Assembly (NCBI RefSeq): GCF_029227915.1
Contig: NC_079878.1
Span: forward strand, 15,126,001 to 15,190,000
Direction of reading: 5' to 3'
Source: Hydractinia symbiolongicarpus
Lineage: Eukaryota > Cnidaria > Hydrozoa > Anthoathecata > Hydractiniidae
DNA: 64,000 bases
In this document: positions 13,103 to 24,170 of the stretch, piece by piece
Numbering within the stretch: the first letter of the stretch is position 1
Layout of the letters: the number at the start of each line of letters is the position of its first letter
Translations under genes and position numbers: made by a program
Notes under the pieces: generated by a model
Databases searched by the model: none
Seen by the model: the letters and a program-made list of their open reading frames with translations, nothing else
What the model was told of the DNA's origin: nothing

Positions 13103-14153
13103 CAAACTCGTCCCCAGCGCCTTTTGTCTCTTTTTTTTTTACTGAACGGCAAGACGAAAAGACACTGGAATCGTAGGCCGAAAATGGTCAATATATGGCC
13201 AAATTATGCGAAAAGATAATATAATGTATGCGTGACGTTCTGCATCGTCATATTATAAAGATGGTGTATTCAAGCGGGCTTCTTGAGATCGGTCTGATTC
13301 AAGTTCAAGTAAAGTTAAGCGAAAATAAGTAGTACACGCGTTTCTGAAGTTTTAAATAGAATCCAGGTTGCACTTGGTAGGAATTCATTTCCTGATATGA
13401 ACTTTAAACCAAAGCAAATAAAATGCTTAGAAGCAATTTTAAAAGGAAGAGACGTTTTAGCTGTTCTCCCAACTGGATATGGGAAATCGATCATTTTTCA
13501 GTTGTTGCCAGATTTTCTTTCAAATGAAGAGAAAGGAACTATGATAATTGTTATCACTTCCTTAAATTTGATTATAGATGACCAAATGAAATTTTTAAAA
13601 AAAGTTGGAATGGAATACAAAAAAGATATTAGAGGGAATGCAATATGCTCATTACAATACATAAGGTAAACACGAAATAGATAAACACAAAGGAGGTACT
13701 AAAAGACAGAAAATGTTGATGTATTTTTACATACCTTTGTGCATGACATAGTATTGATACACTCAAAGGCATTACTGATATTTTTACCACCAAAATTATA
13801 AGAGAAATGAATTGACTTACCATAGATTACGTGAGACTTTCATTTTCCAAATGTATTCTTTAGGGTAAATTGCAGGGTGAATTGCAAATGAATTTGAGAA
13901 GCCAACAATGTTTTTAACAAAAACAACTGAAAATAAAAACAACAACAAAAAAACTTCTATCACTTCTTATACACCATTTTCTTTCATCGTCGAAATGTGC
14001 TTGCGCGGTTACAGCATAATTCTTAGAAATGCGTATAATTACGGTAATTATACCCAACCAATCAAGTGCAGAATTCCGGCCTACGATTCCAGTGTCTTTT
14101 CGTCTCGCCGTTCAGTAAAAAAAAAGAGACAAAAGGCGCTGGGGACGAGTTTG
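13103..14153 (+). mobile_element. Non-autonomous TIR element carrying a RecQ-like exon
   Basis: Ends are inverted repeats of about 78 bp: caaactcgtccccagcgcc at 13,103 and its complement ending at 14,153, with the match extending through tttttactgaacggc, agacgaaaagacactgg and cctacgattcc. Flanks are cctgaccaa (13,094-13,102) and cctgatcga (14,154-14,162), a 9-bp near-duplication with two mismatches. It interrupts the DUF4116-like gene. The superfamily is undetermined: a 9-bp duplication would suit Mutator-like elements, and the Academ group is known to encode a helicase. Confidence 0.75.
13397..13669 (+). CDS. RecQ-like helicase N-terminal exon within a transposon
   Basis: This 90-codon ORF starts MNFKPKQ..CLEAILKGRD, a Q-motif-like block, followed by a Walker A motif GYGKS in LAVLPTGYGKSIIFQLLP and motif Ia (IVITSLNLIIDDQ). 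That matches the first lobe of RecQ-family superfamily 2 helicases; motif II (DExH) and beyond are absent. An acataaggtaaac context at the end could be a splice donor, so this may be one exon of a longer ancestral gene lost from the internally deleted element. Whether the helicase belongs to the transposon's own machinery or is a captured fragment cannot be told here. Confidence 0.6.
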   Translation: MNFKPKQIKCLEAILKGRDVLAVLPTGYGKSIIFQLLPDFLSNEEKGTMIIVITSLNLIIDDQMKFLKKVGMEYKKDIRGNAICSLQYIR

Positions 14154-14659
14154 CCTGATCGATTTAAGACACAGGAAGTGTGTACCGGGGCGCTTCAAGT
14201 GGACCCCTGGCTATTCAGGGACCATTTCAAGACTATAGAAATGTGTATCGAGGCGGTTCAAAAGCACCCCGGGGTGCTACAATATGTTCCGGACCATTTC
14301 AAGACCTTGGAAATGTGCGCCAGGGCGGTTGAATGGGATCCCAGGGTGCTCGAGGATATTCCAGACCGTTTCAAGACTCAAGAAATGTGCAACAGGTCTG
14401 TTGAAGAGGAACCTTGGTTGCTCGAGTTTGTTCCGGACCATTTCAGACTCGTGAAATGTGTACCATAGTGCTTCGGGAGCACCCCTGGCTGCTTGAATAT
14501 GTTCCGAACCATCTCATGACCCAGGAAATGTGCACTTGGGTGGTTCAAGAGAACCCCTGGATGTTCTATTATGTTCCGGACCACTGCAAGACCCAGGAAA
14601 TGTGTACCGTGGCGCTTCGGGACCACCGGTTGCTCGAGTTTGTTCAGAGATAGTAAAAT

Positions 14660-14865
14660 GTATGTTCTAGCGCAGTCGACCGACGACAAGGGGAATTCCC
14701 AAGGCCACCCCTCCCAACAAATCCGATAAATTCGACAATTCCGGAAACTCCGATAAAATATCGAGCATGCGCACTCGGGAATAAGGAATAATGTTGAAAT
14801 CAACAAAATTTCCAGCATGCGCAATTGAGTAGGCGAAAGTACCATAGAGCTGTGAACGTACTAGT
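14660..14865 (+). repeat. Second, diverged Polinton left-end (TIR-like) segment
   Basis: Blocks match the inner left TIR in the same orientation: ccacccctcccaacaaatcc, aaactccgataaaat, gaaatcaacaaaatttcc, agcatgcgcaattgagtagg, then agttggggcttggatataat (compare 13,035-13,060). It is followed, as at the true left end, by a DUF4116-like repeat gene. The outer tip is missing. It may be a remnant of a second Polinton or a duplicated left end. Confidence 0.6.
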
Positions 14866-14888
14866 TGGGGCTTGGATATAATATAAAC

Positions 14889-15418
14889 ATGACCCGAAAT
14901 CATGAGAATGCAACTCGCGACCATATCAAGACACAGGAAATGTGGACCATGGCCATTGAACGGGATCCACGGCTCGAATTTATTCCGGACCAATTCAAGA
15001 ATCAGGAAATGTACACTATGATAGTTTGGTCGCATCTGGGGATGCTCAAGTTTGTTCCGGAGCATTTCAAGACCCGGGAAATGTGGGCCAGGGTGGTTGA
15101 AGAGGAACCCCAGATGCTTAGGGAAGTTCCAGACAACTTCAAGACCCTAGAAATGTGTACCAGGGCGGTTCAAGAGTACCCCTGGATGCTTGAATATGTT
15201 CCGGAACGTTTTAATACCCTGGAAATGTGCACTGAGGCTGTTGGATGGAGACCCTTGCTACTAGAATATGTTCCGAACCAATTCAAGACCCAGGAAATGT
15301 TCCCCTGTGGATCCACGTGGGAGTTGAATTAGATGAGATCACTGACTATCTTACAACAAAAGGTTGTAAGATAAATGGAACACTGCAACGACTGCGAACG
15401 TATGCTCGACACCTATGA
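14889..15418 (+). pseudogene. DUF4116-like 24-residue repeat protein, copy 2
   Basis: ATG 14,889 opens a frame with six repeats of the same type as copy 1 (KTQEMW, NQEMY, TREMW, TLEMC, TLEMC, TQEM) and conserved VP.[HR]F spacers. A one-base shift near 15,305 moves the frame; in the new frame the protein ends with a non-repetitive tail (ELDEITDYL..KGC) and stop at 15,416-15,418. Copies 1 and 2 read in the same direction, each preceded by TIR-like sequence, so they are equivalent genes rather than halves of one. Helical-repeat scaffold; partner and role unknown. Confidence 0.6.
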
Positions 15419-15458
15419 CAGATGCTCCTGCGGACGGAGGTTCTTCATAAGAAGCTAA
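15375..15458 (+). CDS. 27-residue zinc-ribbon-like small protein
   Basis: ATG 15,375 to TAA 15,456-15,458 encodes 27 residues with C4, C7, C18 and C20 in a C..C.(10).C.C arrangement followed by a basic tail, a compact zinc-ribbon or knuckle pattern. It overlaps the end of the DUF4116-like gene in another frame, the tight packing typical of viral genomes. The TIR of the next transposon begins two bases after the stop, so the gene could originally have been longer. Confidence 0.4.
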   Translation: MEHCNDCERMLDTYDRCSCGRRFFIRS

Positions 15459-16421
15459 GCTCGGGCAACTTACGGACAGTCTCCAATTATTTCGGGTAAA
15501 ACACGGGTATACCGCGTTTTATCATAATCGTCTACCGCGTTTTGCTATCTGACGTGCTTTTTGTCGTTTCAAGTTTGTGAAGAAGACAAGAAGGTGCCGC
15601 CATTTTTGTGTTTTTGTGTTGACAGAAATGGTTGGTTGTACCATACATTTGGCTGTTAAGGTATTTGTGATCACGCAGTAAAAACAAGGTTTGTAATATT
15701 ATTTATTCTATATATTTGAAATTTTCTATATTCTATTTGCCTATAGCTACCTGTCAAAATTATATATATAGTAGCTATAGCAAAAGCTAGCTATATATTT
15801 CTGGAAGTGTTTACCTAAACTTTGTAACTGTCAGAGCTATACATAGCCTTTCTGGCTGTTATATACATAGATATATACATAGATAGATATATACAATATA
15901 AAAACAGTTAGTCAAGAAATTAAACTGTTTATGTAGTTCTTAGATCACTGCAGATTACTTAGCTAAATAGTTGTGGGTGCAAATCCTACCTCTGTACGAA
16001 AGAGTAGCTTAATTAGAAAAGCAGTTTAGCTAGTATTCTCTTGATTTAGGGTGCAGATATATAACCCACATAATGGATTGTAAAAATGGACCTTTTTAAG
16101 ACTGTTAGCTAGCTAGCTATTTCTTCTAAGTTTTGCACAATACAAGATTATTGCGTATTAAGCCCGTCAAAGCAACAACAAATACTTTGATATCTTTTTA
16201 AAGGTATTAATTTCCTTCTCGTGTTGTTCTTGTTTTTTCGTTTGTGCAAAATGATGATCCACAATAATATAAAAATACATTTCCCATACGAAACGTATCA
16301 GAAAAAAAGTTTTGTATATATATATATATCAAATGTTTTTATTTTAGCTAGCTCTGGCTAATTTGTTGAAAAATATGCTTCTTAAAATTTAAAAGCGCAT
16401 ATTGATCCTTTTGCTGAAAAA

Positions 16422-19400
16422 CTAAATATTTGTCCATTGTTCAAGAATTTTTTTGGCGTGGTAATTTAATTTATATTTCTCCATGTAAATTTTATTTGAT
16501 TTAAGCTCTTCTGTATTCGGCATCTTAAAATTTTTTGCTATGAAGTCTTTTTCCCAATCTTTCGTAGCTTTTTCTGCTTCATGCTGAACAGCCATCACTT
16601 TTTCACGAAAATGAATGATAAATGCTCTACATTTTTTTCTTGAATGTTCACTTTTAGTCAGCTTATATGACATATGATGACGGTCGAAGTCCTTCAATTT
16701 ATCTGAATAGCCAAGAACATACATTATGTTCTTGCATACACCTGATTCAAGAATTGGGTTTTGGTCAGCTTTCGTCTGTCTGTCTCTACAGATCTTTTCC
16801 AACTTACTATTTTCTGCAGTTTTTTTAGGATTAGTAACTGAGTCAGCTATGCAAGGTTGTTGTTCCAATGTAATTGTGTTTGATGTTTCTTTCTTAAAAT
16901 GAACAGCTTGGTCAACTTCTAAATCCAATAAGGAAGGTTGCTGTTCTAATGTGATATCTATCTCCATTTCTATCTCTTCATTATTATCATGTGATATATA
17001 CGCATTATCATATTCTGCATTATCATCATCAGCCATCAGTTTGATATTACTTGTTATGTTTGCTTTTGGATTTGTAACGCCAGTCTGAGAGTAAGAAAGA
17101 GTTCATATGAGCTAAGAAGCAGGCTAGGTATCTGTAGAATTAAAGATAGATGTTGTCCAGATATAAGTAGATTAAGTTGGTTAGGACACTTGCAAGAATG
17201 AAGGAGGATAATTGGGTAAGAAAGTGTAGAGATAGACTTGATACAGAGGAATTTGAGTTGGGGGCTATTAATATACCCATCCTACAGACAGTAAGCCAAG
17301 AATGACGTATTACTTACTTCTTCAAGTGCCTTGCATTCTATTAAATCTCCATTTTCGTCGAAAGTATTTATCTTTGTGATTGGCAATTCAATACCACGAT
17401 CAACGCATTTCTTCCAACAAGCTTCTACATCTTTTGCTACTGATTGCAGGTTGTCTTGTTTGAAATTTGTCATCAAAGGCCCTTCAACTCTGAAATCATC
17501 ATCCTCTTTTCCATCATGAAATATGATAATATCATTTTCTCTATGCCACCAAACACCATTACCATAGAGCAAAAAATCTGCAATTCTTTCCAAGTGTGCC
17601 TGATATTTCCGTAGAGGTAAGTTAATGTTAAAACAACTTCTTTTCTCATCTGAAAATTCAAAAAAGTTTATTTCGAAACAAAATGACAATCATACACTTT
17701 TTATCACATGTTAAAATTTTAAACAAAATTAGAAAGATTAATGTTTGAATATCAAACCAGACTTTTTATTAAGTCAAGCACTTCAAAATATATTTAATTA
17801 TCACATAGAACAGCCTTTCTGTTTCAGTTTATTCCATGACGACAGAACATTGCCTACGTAAAATGACATTTTCCTGTTTTGCGTTGGCAAACTCGTGTTC
17901 GACATTTGCAATTTATATTTGTTTTGCGGCCAAATGCTGCAGTACACAAATAACAGTTAAATATTTGCCAATGTGAATTGAAAACTTTTGTTTTCATGTG
18001 GACATTCGTCTCAGCAATTTCTGAATGCCAACATGAATTAGAAAGCCAGTAGAAACAGATATTTTAGACTTACCAAGTACACTCTCTGAAAATTTCGATA
18101 TTTTAGATGTGTTAGTTGATTTTCTAGAACATTCTTTGGCAATAAATTTCTGTTCAGCTTGAATACGGATGATGCTATTATCACGTATGGATTCTAAGGA
18201 TCTGGCTGATGTTCTCAAACTTATTTGATTAATTTTGCTGAATAGCTGTTCTTCATTCTCTGTGTGTAAGGAGCTTGGTGAGATAATTCTCGATACTTCT
18301 GCTAAATGTGTTGTCAAGCCATGATAATAAATGCCATAAAGCTTTTGTGTAGACATTGACTTTAAATTATGCCCAAACAGATCTTGGCACAACATGGCAT
18401 GCTGGAAACTAATATTATGTAATCGTAGAATAATTCGTGGGGACCTTTTTTGGGATTTAAGATATGATAACCGAACTAGCTCCATCAATGTGTACAACAA
18501 CTCTTTGATTTCCTTTCTGCAAGTGCTTTGCATTGATTGGTAAACAACTATTGATGACAGCCGATAGTCAGATCCTCTCACCTTGTCCTTCGAACCATAT
18601 GTGGCATCTAGGGACTGTTGAAAAATTTTATTCTCTTGAGGTGTCAACACTTCATGCAAAACATCCCACAAATTCTTGATATGTCCTTTACAATCATGCA
18701 GTGGTTCAATCGGCATCACTTCATAATTAGCAAGATTCAAGGACTCCATTGTACTATGTTCATTTCCAAAGCAAAGAGCTGGAACACGGATAATTCCTTT
18801 AAAAAAAATTGTTGACTGAATTTATAAATTTTAATGAGTGTAATTTTGAAAATAAAATCAGAATTGTTTTTATGCTTTTCAATTTTCCTCAACATATCTG
18901 ATTTTCTTTTGCTTTATTTGTAGAAAAATTTTCAGACAAATATCAACTAACATCAACTTATATAAAACTTTTGCGAAAAAGGCCAAAATTTGCAAAAGTT
19001 ATTTTAGTTTATCAAAAATAAAATAGCCCTAACCTGTCAAATGATTTTTTAGTAGCTGTTCAAGGTCCTTTTTGTGCAACTTTTGATGAACTGGTAAGTC
19101 ACGGTCAAGGTTTCTGTAATTTACTTCAAGACCCAGTTTCTCCACATTGAGTTGTTGAAATGGAGACACAGCTTTTTGTTGTTGTCCTGCTGGGCCTGAT
19201 ATTACCTAAAATAATCAAAAATAGTTAGTTAAAAATAGTTAATGTTATGTAATAGAAATCTATAAATTTGTCATTCATATTTTGTTTCATTTACCTGGAA
19301 TAAATAATTTTCTATACTTTTTGTCAAAATTACAAATAACGAACAACTTATTTTGAAATTTATGTACCTTCTTCCTTCTTTGTTCCAAGGACACTATTTT

Positions 19401-22309
19401 GTTACTGTAGACATGGGCTATATCTGTAAATCTTGATTTTTTGCATCCACAAAGACAGGGAAAGTTTCCACCATGAGAGTTACCACTCTCGTATTGTATT
19501 TCAGGATGGTCACCTAAAATATAAATGAATTCCTGTTATCCTTTTTTAAATAAATTGTTGCATTATGCAGATTAAACTTGTGTGAATTGAATTCCATCAA
19601 CATACCATGAAAAAACCTTATCACATCAACCACTTTCTTATCATTGACAATTAATGGGTCAGACAATTTTCTAATGTCATTAAGTCTGGTTTCGACATAT
19701 GAAAGCTTCTCTGCAATGCTATCCTGGGCAAAACCAATAATATAAACGGATGGACGCTCCACAAGTTCTTGAACATCATGACAAATTCCTAAAATTTAAT
19801 TTAGCGAACATTATTAAGTGGCATTTAATGTCTACTATCAAAGTAAAAAAAGTAAATATTTTTGATTTTAGATATCTAGAATTTTGGTGATCAATAACAA
19901 TACTTCTAAATGACATACCTGTTTTTGCATACATTTCCTCATCTGTATAAAATAACTTGTCATCGTAAACAACTTTGACAGTCAATAGTAAATGGCCAGC
20001 ACTCAAAAGTGATGCATGATCAGACCATAGTATGAAGTATCTTGTCAAAGCACCTTTTGGATTTCTCATAATCCCCAAACTTTGATGTTCTTCAAAAATC
20101 TTTCTGCGAATGTCACTCAGTGGTATACAACGACCAGATACTGTGAATTCTTCATTGAAAATCACTCCATTCTTTATCACAGCTTTTTTATATTTTTTTG
20201 GCTCAACCAAAGATCCTAATAGAATATCTCCAGATTCAATCTTCTTCAGTATCTCCTCTTTTATTTTTTCAAATGTAGGGGGCATAGGAACCGACACTCC
20301 ACTTCCATCTGTAAAAAATGAAATGTTCTCAATATCTCTCTTTCTGAACAAGGAATGTTAAGTTGATTGTACAAACGCTACGATATATACATCCTCTTTT
20401 TGTATAATACATATTTCTAAAAGTATTGTGAAGATGCAATGTGTTTTAGGTAAACATTGTTCTACACACAGAAATCTACTGTAACACTTGAAAGAATTTA
20501 AGAATCTTTTGCTATAAATTATACAGATTTGATGACAAGACACAATGTTGGAAGCGTACATTATATATCAATTCTTCTTTTTTTTAGGTACTCACCTGGA
20601 AACTTTTCATATTTTCGACGATATTTGCATGGGTTAACAAAATTGTTTGCAAATTTTGATAAATCAACACCGTTATCTTCGAGAAATTCCTTAACAACTG
20701 TATTTCCAGTAGTTCCAGGTATATGATATTTTCGGGCCAAGTCAGAGTAATTTATCTGCAAGAGGAAATAAATCGATGTGTCACACAAGTTATTTTTTTG
20801 TTCAAAATTGGACAATGATATAAATGGCAATGTGTTCAACACAAATGTTAACAGATACATGAAGATATACCTTACTACCAACATCCATTCCTAACACTTC
20901 TTCAAGTAGAGCATGACGATCGAAATTTAATTTGTTTGGATCTGGACTATGTCGTTTTTTCTTGATTGGTGTGTCATCTACGTCTTGATTTTGTTGTAAT
21001 TTTGTCCGCCCTATGGTTAGAAACAACTCCTTAATATATTTTGTTTAAAATAATTTTTACAGTTTTTAGTTTAGTCAATAATGATTTGCGAGACTGAATT
21101 CTACGAACCTAAGGTTTTATTTATTTTTGCTATTTTTTTTGCATTTATTCACACAGCAACTTATTTTCATAACATAGTTTTAATTATTTCTGCGTGTTAA
21201 TTTCGTGGGGTTATATACTTCATCATGATATATGTTGATTGCTTATTTTTTCATTTTAATATTTGTTTATATATATATATATGCGTGTATATAATTATTT
21301 ATAAATTTATATTCAAAAAATGCAACAATAAAATAATACCATTCAAGAAAAACCAGTGCCTGTAGGTGAATGGAGATACAGTACAGGTGAAAGATTAAAA
21401 TTAAAAAATATATATAGCTATACCTATCATTCTTTTAATTGAATTTTCTTTACTTTCAAAGTATTGAATCGATCTTGATTTTTTGTAGGAAGCTTTTGAT
21501 TGTCTGATGCCAAAGATTGTGTCTGTTGCTTTATTTTCACCAAAACATTTTTTTTCCAAGGATTTTTTTATTATTTTATTCCGTTCTCTAAGCTCTTTCT
21601 TTTTATCAGACTTGGACTTCACTTGAGCAATATTAGCTGATTTGACCTTTGTGAGAACCTTTGTGAATGGAGTGTCATATATACTGTCCCATTTTGAGTT
21701 GATACTATTAAGTACAGATTCTGCCGTTGTTTTCATATATGACATGTCAGTCTTTGTTTGAGGAATTGTCAAATTTATGGTGATTGGATGAACTGGTGTT
21801 GTGTTGATACTGTTTGGAGTAGTAATCGTTGATATGTTGTTATATGTTACATTTACAGGTGTGGACGTATTATTTGTTGTAGTTGGAGTTTTATTATTCG
21901 TACTATTTACAGTGTTTGATATATCTGTTAATGGTTTTTTAACATTGTTGATTTTTTTTGTTCTGTGTGATGTTGAAACAGGAAATGTATTTTTATTTTT
22001 TTCTAATAAACTGCATGCTTGACATGCATGTATAGTATGCCTAATCTTCTCATTATCTTTGAGTTTCTTCCAATTGTCTTGAGAAAAATCATCTAGGTAT
22101 TTTTCCCTTACTTTACCGTTCCACTTTTTTTTTCTCACAAACGCAGTAAGTTCCTTGGACTTTCTGTCAAAATGATTTTTCGTTATGGATACATCAGGAA
22201 ACATCGCCATAAAATTTGAAAAACGCAAGTCACAGTGATGATGACTTATATTTTTCATCCCATTCAATACTTCAGCACGCATAAAAGCGCATTCAAAAAC
22301 GTTTGCCAT
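16422..22309 (-). CDS. Multi-exon transposase-like protein of an unclassified family
   Basis: Exons in transcript order: 22,309 to about 21,420; 21,012-20,872; 20,757-20,596; 20,308-19,920; 19,790-19,605; 19,513-19,367; 19,205-19,035; 18,799 to about 18,079; about 17,650-17,318; 17,036-16,422. Most have clean AG/GT borders and all are open. Landmarks: a Thr/Asn-rich first exon, DGSGVSVPMPP, SGRCIPLSDIRR, SDHASLL and FYTDEEM in the fourth, then IRFFHG joined to DHP.IQYESG..HGG.F.C.CGC in the fifth and sixth. The acidic and cysteine/histidine constellation suggests an RNase-H-fold DDE transposase with a zinc-binding insertion, but no family can be named with confidence. The first exon's donor and the ninth exon's borders are uncertain. 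The gene seems undamaged, unlike its surroundings. Confidence 0.6.
17074..17281 (+). repeat. LINE 3'-coding fragment
   Basis: The sequence from gtaacgccagtctgagag to gaatttgagttggg matches, in inverse orientation, 58,510-58,650 (a non-LTR retrotransposon tail). It lies in an intron or gap of the transposase-like gene between 17,318 and 17,036. Confidence 0.7.
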
Positions 22310-22914
22310 GATATTCGTTATTCGTTCTTACTTTATTCCACAAAAAAAATTTCCCGCTGAAGCTACCATATTTATGTTTTTCTTTTCCCGCAGTTTTTGC
22401 GCGTCTTTTAATATAACGGGAAAAAAATCCGACACCGTAGTAAAAATGACGTCAAAGTACTGAAAATGACGAAAAATCAAAGAAAACGTCGTGTTTTACA
22501 GTTCGCACCACTTAGGGGTATGTGGCGTCATCGGATATTTTTTTAATCCACAGATAATATGTCGACGACTTAAAAAAAAGCCGTTTATAGTTGATCGCGT
22601 ATTTATTTATATGGGTTTTACCGAATTAAAAAGGTGAATAAAATCACGAAAGCGAGGCTATATCGACTTAAATACAACTAAAAAATTTTAAACAGCTTTT
22701 TTTCAAAAATCGATCCTTCACCTGAACGAATAAAAAAAACCAGGATGTTTTATTATCAGTCAGGTTGGTGCGCTTAGTAAAACCACGTTTTGGAGACTGT
22801 CCGTAAGTTGCCCGAGAGCTGCTCTTCTGGCACTGCTACCAGGAGTCACGTACAACGGCGGAAACTGTCCTTGTACTAAACCCTAGTTGAAGTCTCGTAT
22901 CCACAATAAAAAGG

Positions 22915-23184
22915 ATGTTGATGAAATTTGGAGACAAAATTGATAAATCCGAAGACTTTTACACCAACTCGAAAGTATTAAACATCGAAGAAGTGAACAT
23001 TGAAAACCTTGTGCTGAGCGACTCCATCCCAGCAAACAAAGGCAATGATGAGCGTTTCGTGATTGGCTATCACGATCAAGACGGTAACCTAGCACCGTTA
23101 CTGATACTGACCCCTGAAAAGATCCGCTCCAAGGGTGTCTCTCAATACAGCGAGGGTTCCGCGCTAACTATGTCGTTCGATTGA
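22915..23184 (+). CDS. Small Polinton ORF of unknown function
   Basis: An 89-residue acidic ORF, ATG at 22,915 or 22,921 (LMKFGDKIDKSEDF...), stop 23,182-23,184. It has no membrane segment or recognised motif. It is the first Polinton ORF after the 7.36-kb insertion and is followed in the same orientation by the SAP-like ORF, which starts 17 bp later. Higher GC and compact spacing match the other Polinton 1 genes. Confidence 0.45.
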   Translation: MLMKFGDKIDKSEDFYTNSKVLNIEEVNIENLVLSDSIPANKGNDERFVIGYHDQDGNLAPLLILTPEKIRSKGVSQYSEGSALTMSFD

Positions 23185-23201
23185 TTCACCATACAACAGA
23201 C

Positions 23202-23480
23202 ATGAACGTTCCCGCGCTGAAAAAGGAAGCGAAAGCACTGAAGATTTCTAATTATTCAACTATGATTAGGGGCCCTCTTCTTGAAGCCATTCGTAAGGCC
23301 AAGTACAAGAACGTCTCGACACAAAACGACGGTCCCTATTGCGAACCTTGTACCAGGTTCGCCTGGGAGAAAAACCTCGAACAATACCTTAACCAGTTCG
23401 CCGAAAAGCAGCGACGTGTCGTACATGACTGTGGTCTTATCATCGACTATGATACTGGAGAAGTACTCGAGATCGGGTAG
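23202..23480 (+). CDS. SAP-like small DNA-binding protein
   Basis: ATG 23,202 (an in-frame upstream ATG lies at 23,181). The first 35 residues, MNVPALKKEAKALKISNYS and then GPLLEAIRKAK, have the spacing of a SAP helix-extension-helix (hydrophobic..LK..AK...I..YS.....L...I). SAP motifs bind AT-rich DNA. The middle has C-EPC and a later C, possibly metal-binding; the C-terminus is DYDTGEVLEIG. Polinton and related virus-like elements often carry SAP-like small proteins, so a DNA-packaging or nucleoid role is plausible but inferred. Confidence 0.5.
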   Translation: MNVPALKKEAKALKISNYSTMIRGPLLEAIRKAKYKNVSTQNDGPYCEPCTRFAWEKNLEQYLNQFAEKQRRVVHDCGLIIDYDTGEVLEIG

Positions 23481-23538
23481 CAGGTGATCTAGTGTGTTGT
23501 TCAACACAATAGACTCTATGAATAAGCGGGTGGCTCTT

Positions 23539-24170
23539 CTAAGTACCGCTGACATAATGCGCAGATTGAAGTTTTTTGAGTAGTTCATCCTTGGCCTTCT
23601 CACGCCCTTGCGCGACAAGCTGTTGTCGCTTCCGTTCGTTGATCGAGTCCACGATTTTGCTCGTTCGTTGTCGGGCTTGCTCCTTCAGCACCATGTACTT
23701 TTTCTTCTTCTGCATGATGAGACTGAACTCGTAGTCACTAATTACACCATTTTCCACAGCTCTCGAGATCAAGTCAACGATAGAGTTGATCTTGGTCTCT
23801 GCCAGTAGTCTTATTCCCTCGTGCTTTTTGCTCTTCGCACCAAGTCTCTTCCCGGCCTTCGTAGACCCGCTTGTCCCAGACCTACAACGATAGTGATCCC
23901 ACCCATCGCAATGCACAGGGGAGCTCCCAGACCAGAGGCCAATGCCCCTATTCCAACACCTGATGTGATAATGCTGATGCTTAACAAACCGTGGTCGCAG
24001 AACCTCACCCAGGTCCCATGCATCTGAACTTTTTAGCGAGCTTTAATCTCGGCTCGCAAGTATTGTTCCACTTCTTCGATTTTGCTGAGCCTGTAGACTT
24101 GTGAAGTATCCTCCGTACCCACCGGAGGTGCAGAAGGTAAGCTCGGATATAGCTTAGCAATGTCTGTCAT
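23539..24170 (-). pseudogene. Membrane/coiled-coil Polinton protein, frameshifted
   Basis: ATG at 24,170-24,168 directly abuts the stop codon of the 24,839-24,171 gene (TAA-ATG). Reading inward: a Pro-rich start (MTDIAKLYPSLPSAPP), an amphipathic helix with a stop near 24,033, two hydrophobic segments rich in Gly/Ala (around 23,990-23,890) and a long charged helix with K/R/E/Q heptads (23,830-23,560). A frameshift lies near 23,880. The architecture of short Pro-rich head, hydrophobic hairpin and coiled coil looks like a virion membrane or scaffold component; the function is not known. Confidence 0.5.

Larger units (their letters stand above)
13073..14651 (+). pseudogene. DUF4116-like 24-residue repeat protein, copy 1 (split by a transposon)
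   Basis: The gene starts just inside the left TIR with ATG at 13,073 (MSWFQN). It is interrupted at 13,103 by a TIR element and resumes at 14,154. The remainder encodes about seven tandem repeats of consensus FKTQEMC..AV...PW.LEYVPDH, period 24 residues (72 bp), shifting frame near 14,450 and ending 14,651. Regular helix-forming repeats with a conserved Met-Cys and Pro-Trp resemble the DUF4116 family of giant viruses and protists; that assignment is by pattern only. The gene reads inward from the TIR, as does the related gene at the far end of Polinton 2. Its function is unknown. Confidence 0.6.
15460..22816 (-). mobile_element. 7.36-kb unclassified DNA transposon with 25-bp perfect TIRs
   Basis: A 25-bp perfect inverted repeat (ctcgggcaacttacgg then acagtctcc) bounds the segment at 15,460-15,484 and 22,792-22,816. 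It lies inside Polinton 1, between the zinc-ribbon ORF and the next Polinton ORF. It carries one long multi-exon gene on the minus strand and a LINE fragment. Subterminal stretches 15,485-16,420 and 22,310-22,790 have no ORF; the first is rich in agctagct motifs. Direct target duplications were not identified (flanks gaagctaag and agctgctct). A relic of the same family lies at 3-665. Confidence 0.75.

Noticed and set aside
12714-13105. Overlapping minus-strand ORFs of 64 and 127 codons
   Set aside because: They lie in the C-rich terminal inverted repeat and are mirrored by a similar spurious ORF in the right repeat (35,933-36,313).
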